Numbered from the stretch's first letter, positions 1 through 6,156 are shown. The stretch is 7,054 nt of DNA from an uncultured Lachnospiraceae bacterium (GCA_900550235.1 URRQ01000069.1:1-7054); one strand, 5' to 3'. The notes: generated by a model from the letters alone, not told the origin. A program made the numbers and translations.

Positions 1-40
1 TCAGATTCATTAAAAAATGTCCGAAAAAGTGTCTTAATTT

Positions 41-622
41 ATGAGACCATTATATTCGGATATTGATTACACGAATAACTCTTTATTGATCACTAGACAG
101 CTTGGATATTATATAGACTTAGAGTCTAGTCAAAAGCGAAAAGGAGAAATTTTTCCAAAAACTGCAAATGGAATACGCGAAATTCCTGTTCCGGATTGGG
201 TAATTGATGAAATTATTGTTGCCAGAGCAAAATATGAAAAGAATAAAAGCCGGATTGAACATTTTCAAGATAATGACTATATCTGCTGCCACATAGATGG
301 AACCCCATACCATAGAAGTTCCATGAATCGTGACTTTAAAAAATTACTTGCTTATTGTGGTTATGAGGATATTCACTGGCATGATTTGCGACATATATAT
401 AGCACGATGCTAGAAAGAAACAATGTAAACATAAAAGCTGTAAGTATGTTCTTAGGTCATAAAAGCGCAGATTTTACAAAAGAAGTATATATCGCAAATA
501 AGGAACCGGCGGCACAAGATTGTACTTCCGTCGAAAAAGTATGGACATTCGTAAAACCCAAAAATGTAAAAGGTACCAGCTATGAAATCTCTATTCCGGA
601 AAACTTCAATTTTCCTTTATAA
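41..622 (+). pseudogene. Tyrosine recombinase (phage-type integrase), 3' remnant with intact C-terminal catalytic half
   Basis: The readable protein is 193 residues and matches the catalytic domain of tyrosine recombinases (lambda-Int family), which cut and rejoin DNA at att sites through a covalent tyrosine intermediate. Visible landmarks: a YSDID segment (5-9), which in complete enzymes follows the first catalytic Arg motif; the beta-hairpin Lys region (K40, in PKTANGIREIPVP); the box II HDLRH motif (114-118); GH at 139-140; and the probable nucleophile Tyr150 in EVYIAN. The N-terminal SAM-like and core-binding domains and the first catalytic Arg (TGxRxGE) are absent from this frame. A TAA at 35-37 lies in frame just upstream, and no ribosome binding site precedes the ATG at 41. 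Full-length family members are usually about 350-400 residues. Frame 1 reads V-R-K-S at 19-30, which could be the lost Arg motif after a frameshift, but that match is weak. It is most likely a decayed integrase marking an old insertion. It could instead be a frameshift caused by sequencing error, since the window begins here. Confidence 0.8.
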
Positions 623-633
623 ATGGCTGTTAT

Positions 634-661
634 TTGAATATTTGCATTAAAATGTTATAAT
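634..661 (+). promoter_or_regulatory. Candidate sigma-A promoter with extended -10 upstream of the radical SAM operon
   Basis: TTGAAT at 634-639 is followed by a 16-base spacer and a perfect TATAAT at 656-661. A TG lies one base upstream of the hexamer (653-654), giving an extended -10. Transcription would start near 668, leaving a leader of about 220 bases before the radical SAM gene at 888. No terminator is visible between the integrase remnant and this promoter. It is the best promoter match in the gap, but the long leader leaves open that another start site nearer the gene is used. Assignment is from sequence pattern only. Confidence 0.6.
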
Positions 662-674
662 AGAAACTATGAGA

Positions 675-714
675 AGTATTGATTAATGTTATTTAGTATT
701 GAATGGTATTGTTT
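675..714 (+). repeat. Two imperfect 20-base tandem repeats, AT-rich
   Basis: Units 675-694 and 695-714 both begin AGTATTGA and agree at about 15 of 20 positions by eye. A third GTATTG occurs at 706-711 inside the second unit, so the GTATTG motif recurs at offsets of 20 and then 10 bases, close to whole helical turns. An AGTGTT at 715 looks like the start of a decayed third unit. Repeats phased this way are typical of protein-binding arrays such as integrase arm sites or regulator sites. They lie just downstream of a recombinase remnant, which fits the first, but low-complexity AT-rich drift is possible. Confidence 0.45.
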
Positions 715-718
715 AGTG

Positions 719-733
719 TTTTCTAGTAGAAAA
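719..733. repeat. Perfect 7+1+7 palindrome (TTTTCTA-G-TAGAAAA)
   Basis: TTTTCTA (719-725) is the exact reverse complement of TAGAAAA (727-733) around a single G. It lies directly after the 20-base repeats, inside the presumed untranslated leader. The stem is too AT-rich and the loop too small for a convincing RNA hairpin or terminator, and no T-tract follows. A DNA-level protein site, for example a recombinase core or an operator, is more plausible. No specific regulator is recognised. Confidence 0.4.
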
Positions 734-852
734 AGAAAAAACATTCGTAATTTTCAATTTTTGAGTCAAAAGAATCGCTATAACATATACCGAAAAGTAA
801 AGTAAAAACAAGAGAAAAACTTAAAATTTGAGCAATAAAAAAAGAAAATAGC

Positions 853-871
853 TTTGTATAAATTATACAAA
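853..871. promoter_or_regulatory. Perfect 9+1+9 palindrome just before the radical SAM gene: candidate operator
   Basis: TTTGTATAA (853-861) and TTATACAAA (863-871) are exact reverse complements around A862. The element ends three bases before the TTAGGAG ribosome binding site at 875-881. Its size and single-base centre fit a dimeric repressor site. It differs from the PerR, Fur and Zur 7-1-7 boxes and from the Rex site as I know them, so no regulator is assigned. As RNA it would form a weak AU stem without a proper loop, so DNA binding is the more likely function. Chance is possible in such AT-rich sequence. Confidence 0.45.
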
Positions 872-887
872 ATATTAGGAGTTATTC

Positions 888-2753
888 ATGAGAAAACTAG
901 CGTTAAGTGATGAAATATTACTAAAAATCGAGAAGCCTGCCCGGTATATCGGGAATGAGGTGAACTCGGTAATGAAAGACAAAAATAAGGTAGATATCCG
1001 TTTCGCCATGTGCTTTCCGGACGTTTACGAAATTGGAATGTCACATCTCGGAATCCAGATTCTCTACGATATGTTTAATCGTAGGGAAGATGTGTGGTGT
1101 GAACGAGTATATTCTCCTTGGACAGATTTGGACAAGATCATGAGGGAAGAGCAGATTCCTCTTTTTGCATTGGAATCCCAAGATCCTGTTAAGGAATTTG
1201 ATTTCCTCGGAATTACAATTCAGTATGAGATGTGTTACACGAACATTTTGCAGATATTGGATTTAAGTGGAATTCCATTATTCAGTAAAGATAGAGACGA
1301 GGATGACCCGATCGTAATTGGTGGTGGACCGTGTACATATAATCCGGAACCAATTGCTGATTTCTTCGATATTTTCTATATCGGAGAAGGTGAGACTGTT
1401 TATGATGAACTTTTGGAAGCTTATAAGAGAAACAAAGCTTGTGGAGGCACAAGAATAGAATTCTTGGAAAAAGCTGCGGAAATTGAAGGACTCTATGTTC
1501 CAATGTTTTACGATGTGGAATATAAAGAAGATGGAACCATTGCGTCTTTCCGACCGAATAATGCGCATGCAAAAGAAATGATCAAGAAACAGATGGTTCT
1601 TGATTTTACAGACGTTTGCTATCCGGAAAAACCGGTCGTTCCATTTATCAAGGTGACACAGGATCGAGTCGTGTTGGAAATTATGCGTGGATGTATTCGT
1701 GGATGTCGTTTCTGTCAAGCCGGAATGATTTATCGCCCGACTCGCGAGAAAAATCTGGAGAAACTAAAAGAATATGCATATAAGATGTTAAAGAGTACCG
1801 GACACGAAGAAATCTCGTTGAGTTCATTAAGCTCTAGTGATTACACGGAATTGGAAGGGCTTGTTACATTTTTGATTGAAGAGTTCAAAGGAAAAGGAAT
1901 TAATATTTCTCTGCCGTCTCTTCGCATCGATGCATTTTCTTTGGATGTTATGAGCAAAGTACAGGATATTCGAAAGAGCAGCCTTACTTTTGCGCCGGAA
2001 GCGGGCTCTCAGAGACTGCGTGATGTCATCAATAAAGGATTAACAGAAGATATCATTTTAGAAGGCGCAGGACAGGCTTTTGAAGGTGGCTGGCAGAGAG
2101 TGAAGCTGTACTTTATGCTGGGACTTCCTACAGAGACAGAAGATGATATGAAAGCAATTGCCCATCTTGCGGAAAAGGTAGCAAAAAGATACTATGAAGT
2201 ACCGAAGGATCAAAGAAATGGGAAATGCCAGATTGTGGCAAGTACATCGTTCTTTGTTCCAAAGCCATTTACACCATTTCAATGGGCAACCATGCACACG
2301 AAAGAAGATTATATTGGAAGAGCGCATATTGTAAATAACGAGATGAAAGCGCAGCTAAATCGTAAAAGTTTAAAATACAACTGGCATGAAGCGGATGTGA
2401 CCGTTTTGGAAGGTGTGTTTGCACGTGGCGACAGAAGAGTTGCGAAAACAATTCTGGAAGCCTATAAGCTTGGCTGCCTGTTTGATTCATGGACAGAATA
2501 TTTCGATAATGATCTTTGGATGCAAGCATTTGAAAATACAGGCGTAGATATTGGATTTTACAATCTAAGAGAAAGGGATGCAGATGAAGTATTCCCTTGG
2601 GATTTTATTGATATAGGAGTAACAAAAAAGTTTCTAAGAAGAGAGTGGGAACGTGCGATGGAAGGCAAAGTGACTCCAAACTGCCGACAGGGATGTTCTG
2701 GCTGCGGTGCTGCAATTTGGGGAGGAGGTGTCTGTATTGAAGGCAAGAATTAA
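888..2753 (+). CDS. TIGR03960-type radical SAM protein with B12-binding-like N-terminal domain
   Basis: This 621-residue protein matches the uncharacterised TIGR03960 radical SAM family. Residues about 36-175 form a Rossmann-like region resembling B12-binding domains (VDIRFAMCFPDVYEIG, then VIGGGPCTYNPEPIADFFD), but no cobalamin DxHxxG motif is visible. The radical SAM core covers about 260-470: CX3CX2C at C269, C273 and C276 binds the [4Fe-4S] cluster that cleaves S-adenosylmethionine, with FAPEAGSQRLR (368-378) and FMLGLPTETEDD (409-420) as later core motifs. The C-terminus carries a second Cys group, C599, C603, C606 and C616, which may bind another metal or Fe-S centre. The substrate is unknown. 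The ATG at 888 has TTAGGAG six bases upstream. The stop lies 17 bases inside the next gene, its family partner, with RNase G following. Length and motifs are normal for the family. Family assignment is firm. The function, possibly modification of a translation component, is inferred from neighbours. Confidence 0.9.
   Translation: MRKLALSDEILLKIEKPARYIGNEVNSVMKDKNKVDIRFAMCFPDVYEIGMSHLGIQILYDMFNRREDVWCERVYSPWTDLDKIMREEQIPLFALESQDPVKEFDFLGITIQYEMCYTNILQILDLSGIPLFSKDRDEDDPIVIGGGPCTYNPEPIADFFDIFYIGEGETVYDELLEAYKRNKACGGTRIEFLEKAAEIEGLYVPMFYDVEYKEDGTIASFRPNNAHAKEMIKKQMVLDFTDVCYPEKPVVPFIKVTQDRVVLEIMRGCIRGCRFCQAGMIYRPTREKNLEKLKEYAYKMLKSTGHEEISLSSLSSSDYTELEGLVTFLIEEFKGKGINISLPSLRIDAFSLDVMSKVQDIRKSSLTFAPEAGSQRLRDVINKGLTEDIILEGAGQAFEGGWQRVKLYFMLGLPTETEDDMKAIAHLAEKVAKRYYEVPKDQRNGKCQIVASTSFFVPKPFTPFQWATMHTKEDYIGRAHIVNNEMKAQLNRKSLKYNWHEADVTVLEGVFARGDRRVAKTILEAYKLGCLFDSWTEYFDNDLWMQAFENTGVDIGFYNLRERDADEVFPWDFIDIGVTKKFLRREWERAMEGKVTPNCRQGCSGCGAAIWGGGVCIEGKN
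2723..2728 (+). promoter_or_regulatory. Ribosome binding site deciding the TTG start of the DUF2344 gene
   Basis: AGGAGG lies inside the 3' end of the radical SAM gene, where the same bases encode part of the Gly-Gly-Gly run near its C-terminus. It is eight bases upstream of TTG at 2737. This favours that TTG over the upstream in-frame GTG codons at 2707 and 2728: the first has no such site, and the second overlaps the site itself. Confidence 0.8.
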
Positions 2754-3444
2754 ATTTCGAAAATATGGAGCCATGAAATTTATCGGACATTTGGATATTA
2801 TGCGGTATTTCCAAAAGGCAATGCGCCGTGCAGAGATTCCAATCGCCTTTACCGGCGGCTATAGTCCGCATATGATCATGTCTTTTGCCAATCCTCTTGG
2901 CGTAGGTGTAACAAGTGACGGAGAATATTTTGATATCGAATTAACAGAAAGCATTGCGTCTGATCAGGCAGTGAAACAACTGAATGATGCAATGGTGGAA
3001 GGAATGGAGATTGTGAGCTTTGTAGAAATTCCCGATAATAAAAAAGAAACGGGAATGTCGATTGTGGCGGCAGCAGACTATCTCTCCGGTGTGAAAAACG
3101 GACAATTCCCTTCCGATTGGAAAGAACGTGTGAATGACTTTATGGCACAGGATGAGATTAAGGTTTGGAAGGCGACAAAGAAGAGTGAAAAAGAAGTCGA
3201 TATTAAACCAATGATCTACCGATTTGAAGTACGTGATGAGCGTGTCTACATGATGGTAGCTACGGGAAGTGTTGAGAATTTGAAGCCGGGACTTGTAATG
3301 GAAGCTTTTGCAAAGTATTTAGGTGTAGAAGATGAGAACTTAAGTTTCTATCATCACCGCTTAGAAGTCTATGCAAATGTTGGAACAGAAGAGAAGAAAG
3401 AATTTGTTTCATTAGAAAGTTTAGGAGAGAATATTGAAGCGTAA
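2737..3444 (+). CDS. TIGR03936 / DUF2344 radical SAM-linked protein
   Basis: Starting at TTG 2737, the product is 235 residues. It matches the TIGR03936 (DUF2344) family, defined by being encoded next to, or fused to, TIGR03960 radical SAM proteins. The family's conserved N-terminal block is clear: KFIGHLDIMRYFQKAMRRAEIP, then GGYSPHMIMSFANPLGVGVTSDGEYFDIEL (within residues about 13-70). The C-terminal half (from about 110) is variable and charged, with no recognised domain, signal peptide or membrane segment, so it is probably cytosolic. Its biochemical role is unknown. Constant pairing suggests a subunit, substrate-presenting or targeting partner for the radical SAM enzyme. The 17-base overlap with the upstream gene and a ribosome binding site inside that gene point to translational coupling and matched amounts. 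A longer frame opening at GTG 2707 would add ten residues (beginning MLQFGEEV) that do not look like the family and that encode the ribosome binding site, so it was not chosen. Confidence 0.88.
   Translation: MKARIKFRKYGAMKFIGHLDIMRYFQKAMRRAEIPIAFTGGYSPHMIMSFANPLGVGVTSDGEYFDIELTESIASDQAVKQLNDAMVEGMEIVSFVEIPDNKKETGMSIVAAADYLSGVKNGQFPSDWKERVNDFMAQDEIKVWKATKKSEKEVDIKPMIYRFEVRDERVYMMVATGSVENLKPGLVMEAFAKYLGVEDENLSFYHHRLEVYANVGTEEKKEFVSLESLGENIEA
3423..3427 (+). promoter_or_regulatory. Ribosome binding site deciding the TTG start of the RNase G gene
   Basis: AGGAG at 3423-3427 lies within the end of the DUF2344 gene, six bases before TTG 3434. The encoded N-terminus, MKRKLVITPLRGKI, has the beta-strand character expected at the start of RNase E/G proteins. 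This supports the TTG and the 11-base overlap. Confidence 0.75.
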
Positions 3445-4591
3445 ATTAGTGATTACACCATTGCGGGGAAAGATCATCACTTCTATTTTTGAGAATGATG
3501 AAATTGTGGAATTTCATGTTAGTGATAAGTCTGATGAAAATGTTTATCGGTTAGGAAGCATTTACATTGGGAAGGTAAAAAAGATTGTGTCCAATATTCG
3601 TGCTGCGTTTATCGAAATTGGAAAAGGAATGGAATGCTATTACGACATGGACGAAAAAGGCAGCTTACCAATCCGGGTAGGAGATGAGTTCCCGGTACAG
3701 ATTTGTCGAGAAGCGATTAAGATGAAACAGCCTTCTGTGACAAGAAATATTTCTTTGACGGGAAAATACTGTGTCCTTACAAAAAACGATTGTCGGATTA
3801 GTGTTTCTTCCAAAATCGAAAAGAAGAAAGGTATCGAATTACGGACTCTGTTAGAACCTTATCGATCTGATATGTATGGATATATTATTCGAACGAATGC
3901 AAAGGATTGTGCTAACGATGAGCTTGTTCATGAACTTGAAAGACTTCGTGGGGAATATGAACGGTTGATGCAAATTGCCCCGCAAAGAGTCTGTTACAGT
4001 TGTTTAAAAGAAGCAATGCCTTCGTATATATTGGATTTAAGAAATATTTATCAAGATGGTTTGGAAGAGATTCTTGTAGAAGATCAAAAACTTTATGAAC
4101 AGATTTCTGATTATTTAAAAGAAGAACAACCGGAAGATATTCAAAAACTTCGATTTTATAAGGATTCTCTCCTTCCACTACATAAGTTATATGGTATCGA
4201 AACCCATATTTCAAACGCATTGAAGGAAAAAGTTTGGATGAAATCGGGAGCATATCTTGTGATTCAGCCAACAGAAGCGCTGACAGTGATCGATGTAAAT
4301 ACAGGAAAATGTATCGGGAAAAAGAAAGATGATAAGGTACATTTTCAGATCAATATGGAAGCTGCAAAGGAGGCTGCCAAACAGATACGTCTTCGAAATA
4401 TGTCGGGCATTATTTTGATTGATTTTGTGAACTTGGAAAACAAAGAGAAGATGAATGAGTTGTTGGAATATTTTCGCAGTATTCTTCGACAAGATCCTAT
4501 ACAGACAGTTCTTGTTGATATGACGAAACTTCAATTGGTAGAAATCACAAGAAAGAAAGTCCGAAAACCATTATATGAAGCATTAGAATAA
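3434..4591 (+). CDS. rng: Ribonuclease E/G family endoribonuclease, short form lacking the Zn-link
   Basis: This 385-residue protein matches RNase G / RNase E, single-strand-specific endoribonucleases that mature rRNA and start mRNA decay. An S1 RNA-binding domain spans about 36-110 (GSIYIGKVKKI, then AAFIEIG). IIRTNA at 151-156 matches the 5'-sensor segment, where the Arg-Thr pair (R153, T154) contacts a 5' monophosphate in RNase E. The catalytic Mg-binding residues are D287 (in VIDVNTGK) and D330 (in IILIDF), 43 residues apart as in E. coli RNase E. The protein ends at RKPLYEALE, just where family members normally continue into the CPxC Zn-link that joins monomers. That motif is absent, and E. 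coli RNase G is about 100 residues longer. A CxxC at C187-C190 occurs elsewhere. The next gene starts 19 bases later, so no decayed tail is hidden. The start overlaps the previous gene by 11 bases. Family is firm; oligomeric state is open. Confidence 0.9.
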   Translation: MKRKLVITPLRGKIITSIFENDEIVEFHVSDKSDENVYRLGSIYIGKVKKIVSNIRAAFIEIGKGMECYYDMDEKGSLPIRVGDEFPVQICREAIKMKQPSVTRNISLTGKYCVLTKNDCRISVSSKIEKKKGIELRTLLEPYRSDMYGYIIRTNAKDCANDELVHELERLRGEYERLMQIAPQRVCYSCLKEAMPSYILDLRNIYQDGLEEILVEDQKLYEQISDYLKEEQPEDIQKLRFYKDSLLPLHKLYGIETHISNALKEKVWMKSGAYLVIQPTEALTVIDVNTGKCIGKKKDDKVHFQINMEAAKEAAKQIRLRNMSGIILIDFVNLENKEKMNELLEYFRSILRQDPIQTVLVDMTKLQLVEITRKKVRKPLYEALE

Positions 4592-4610
4592 AATAGGGCA
4601 GGGATGAAAT

Positions 4611-5141
4611 ATGGCAAAAAAAGAAAAAGAAATCAAAACAAATGCAATGCGAATTTTGGAGCGACATAAGATTCCTTTTGAAACGATGACTTATGAATGT
4701 GATGAATTTACAGATGGAATGCAGACTGCAGAGATTTTAGGAATTGATCCCAAATTGATGTATAAAACACTAGTAACTGTGGGAAAAAGCAAGACTAATT
4801 ACGTGTTTGTGATACCGATTGAAGATGAAATTGACTTTAAAAAGGCGGCAAAAGTAGTAGGCGAAAAATCACTGGAAATGCTTCATTTAAAGGATCTGAC
4901 AAACGTCACAGGATATGTACGAGGAGGCTGTACTTCAATTGGAATGAAAAAGCAATTTCCAACAGTTATTCATGAAAGTGCCCTTTCTTTGTCCAAAATG
5001 ATTGTAAGCGGCGGGAAAATTGGATTGCAGCTAAAATTGGCGCCTGAAGATCTTGCAAAAGCTGCCAATGCACAATTTGCGGATGTGATAGCTCAACACA
5101 GCGAAGAAACGGAGGCTAAGAATGAATACAGTAATTTTTGA
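4611..5141 (+). CDS. ybaK: YbaK/EbsC-type Cys-tRNA(Pro) deacylase
   Basis: The 176-residue product matches the YbaK family, trans-acting editing enzymes that hydrolyse Cys-tRNA(Pro) made by error by prolyl-tRNA synthetase. The order of conserved segments follows E. coli YbaK: TNAMRILERHKIPFE (10-24); the MYKTL motif with the conserved Lys52; IDFKKAAKVVG (75-84); TGYVRGGCTSIGMKKQFPTVI (100-120); and IVSGGKIGLQLKLAPEDLAKAANAQFADV (131-159). The usual Ser-Pro in the ISPLG loop reads Thr-Ser-Ile here, a small departure. Length is slightly above the usual 155-160 because of a charged tail (EETEAKNEYSNF) produced where the gene runs into the next one. ATG 4611 has a modest CAGGG site seven bases upstream, 19 bases after the RNase G stop, so it is probably in the same transcript. 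The last 20 bases overlap the HAD gene. It acts in the cytosol, alone or with ProRS and tRNA. Confidence 0.92.
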   Translation: MAKKEKEIKTNAMRILERHKIPFETMTYECDEFTDGMQTAEILGIDPKLMYKTLVTVGKSKTNYVFVIPIEDEIDFKKAAKVVGEKSLEMLHLKDLTNVTGYVRGGCTSIGMKKQFPTVIHESALSLSKMIVSGGKIGLQLKLAPEDLAKAANAQFADVIAQHSEETEAKNEYSNF

Positions 5142-5700
5142 CCTTGGAAATGTACTTGTGAACTATGATTGGGAAACATTTTTACGAACTTTCCAATTTG
5201 ATGAGGAGACTTTTCATGCAGTTGCACATGCAATGTTTTTAAGCGAGGTATGGCAGAAAGGAGATGCCGGTCTTTCTCCATCGGAGGAACTCCGATTGTT
5301 TATCGAGGAAGCGCCTCTATATGAACAAGAGATTCGAATGGTGTACGAGAAATTGGGCGGCTGTATCTCAAAGTATAAATATACCGATCGCTTGATCGAG
5401 TATTTCCGTGAGAAAGGCTATCGAATCTATTATTTGTCTAATTACTCAGAAGATTTGTATAACAAAACAAGAGAATCCTTGTCTTTTATTGAATCCTTTG
5501 ACGGAGGTGTCTTTTCTTACAGAGAAAAATGTCTGAAACCCGATAAAAAAATTTATCGAATTCTATTGGAACGTTATCAGATCATTCCGGGAGAGGCATT
5601 ATTTTTTGATGATCGGGAAGAGAATGTAAGAGCTGCTCAAGCGCTTGGAATACAAGGGGAAGTATTTTCAAAAGAAACTGTAGATAAAATTCTAGGGTAA
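5122..5700 (+). CDS. HAD-superfamily phosphatase, YihX-like (HAD-IA variant 3)
   Basis: This 192-residue protein shows the four HAD motifs. Motif I is FDLGNVLVNYD with nucleophile D7; motif II is YYLSNYS with S106; motif III is CLKPDKKIY with K139; motif IV is LFFDDREENVRAA with D163 and D164. A small helical cap lies at about 17-85. The motif I sequence DLGN, with Gly in place of the second Asp of DxDx(T/V), and the downstream order match E. coli YihX, an alpha-D-glucose-1-phosphate phosphatase. Related sugar-phosphate or nucleotide phosphatases are equally possible, so substrate is not assigned. ATG 5122 has GGAGG six bases upstream, both inside the ybaK gene, and the genes overlap by 20 bases, which suggests translational coupling. 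Length is normal for the group. No signal peptide is seen, so it is cytosolic. Confidence 0.88.
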   Translation: MNTVIFDLGNVLVNYDWETFLRTFQFDEETFHAVAHAMFLSEVWQKGDAGLSPSEELRLFIEEAPLYEQEIRMVYEKLGGCISKYKYTDRLIEYFREKGYRIYYLSNYSEDLYNKTRESLSFIESFDGGVFSYREKCLKPDKKIYRILLERYQIIPGEALFFDDREENVRAAQALGIQGEVFSKETVDKILG

Positions 5701-5723
5701 AATAATAACGGGGAATTCATAAG

Positions 5724-6149
5724 ATGAAAAATATTTTATTTTTTTTAAAACCAAAAAGTGAAATTGCGTATATCAAAGTAGAAGATACGTTGCGACAGGC
5801 AATTCAAAAAATGGAATACCATAAGTATTCTTCGATTCCGATGTTGAACAAAGAAGGAAAATATGTTGGAACAATTACAGAAGGTGATCTTCTATGGGGC
5901 ATTAAGAACAAATATAATCTGAGTTTGAAAGAAGCAGAATATATTTCAATTACAGAAATAGATCGAAAACAAGATTATCTTGCAGTACGGGCAGACGCAA
6001 ATATGGAAGATCTAATGCTTCGCGCAATGAATCAAAATTTTGTTCCGGTCATCGATGATCAGGAGAATTTTATTGGTATTATAACAAGAAAAGATATTAT
6101 CAGTTATTGTTATAATAAATTAAATGAACAAAATAAAAAAGATTTGTAA
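5724..6149 (+). CDS. Two-CBS-domain protein, probable nucleotide-sensing regulator
   Basis: The 141-residue protein is almost entirely a Bateman module. CBS domain 1 covers about 14-60, ending in GTITEGDLLWGI, and CBS domain 2 about 83-130, ending in GIITRKDIISYC. The TEGDLL and TRKDII turns are typical adenine-nucleotide contact segments of CBS pairs. There is no catalytic, DNA-binding or membrane domain, so it resembles stand-alone CBS proteins such as B. subtilis YkuL/DarB, which binds cyclic di-AMP. Whether this one binds c-di-AMP, AMP/ATP or another ligand cannot be told here. ATG 5724 lies 23 bases after the HAD stop with GGGGA nine bases upstream, and no terminator or promoter is seen between them, so it likely ends the same operon. 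The C-terminal tail is Asn/Lys-rich and AT-rich (NKLNEQNKKDL). The rplU promoter begins eight bases past its stop. Confidence 0.85.
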   Translation: MKNILFFLKPKSEIAYIKVEDTLRQAIQKMEYHKYSSIPMLNKEGKYVGTITEGDLLWGIKNKYNLSLKEAEYISITEIDRKQDYLAVRADANMEDLMLRAMNQNFVPVIDDQENFIGIITRKDIISYCYNKLNEQNKKDL

Positions 6150-6156
6150 AAAGGTA

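Larger units (their letters stand above)
623..887. other. 265-base AT-rich intergenic region between integrase remnant and radical SAM operon
   Basis: No open frame with a ribosome binding site is seen here on either strand, and no tRNA fold or rho-independent terminator. Contents in order are an extended -10 promoter (634-661), phased 20-base repeats (675-714), a 15-base palindrome (719-733), an A-rich stretch (about 790-850), and a 19-base palindrome (853-871) adjoining the ribosome binding site of the next gene. It probably includes the junction between a decayed mobile element and the core chromosome, but no clear att duplication can be shown because only one end is in view. Confidence 0.6.

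Noticed and set aside
642..661. TTGCAT at 642-647 as the -35 of the TATAAT promoter
   Set aside because: Its spacer would be only eight bases; TTGAAT at 634-639 gives a normal 16-base spacer.
719..733. Terminator for the integrase remnant
   Set aside because: The palindrome is AT-rich with a one-base centre and is followed by A residues, not T residues.
623..887. CRISPR array or tRNA gene in the intergenic gap
   Set aside because: The repeats are adjacent without spacers and only two units long, and no cloverleaf or CCA-ending acceptor stem can be drawn.
1278..1718. Minus-strand open frame of 146 codons inside the radical SAM gene
   Set aside because: It is antisense to well-conserved coding sequence, has no recognisable domain and is a shadow of the real gene. 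The same holds for the other minus-strand frames in the window.
2707..2736. GTG start for the DUF2344 protein
   Set aside because: It would translate the ribosome binding site of TTG 2737 and adds residues unlike the family.
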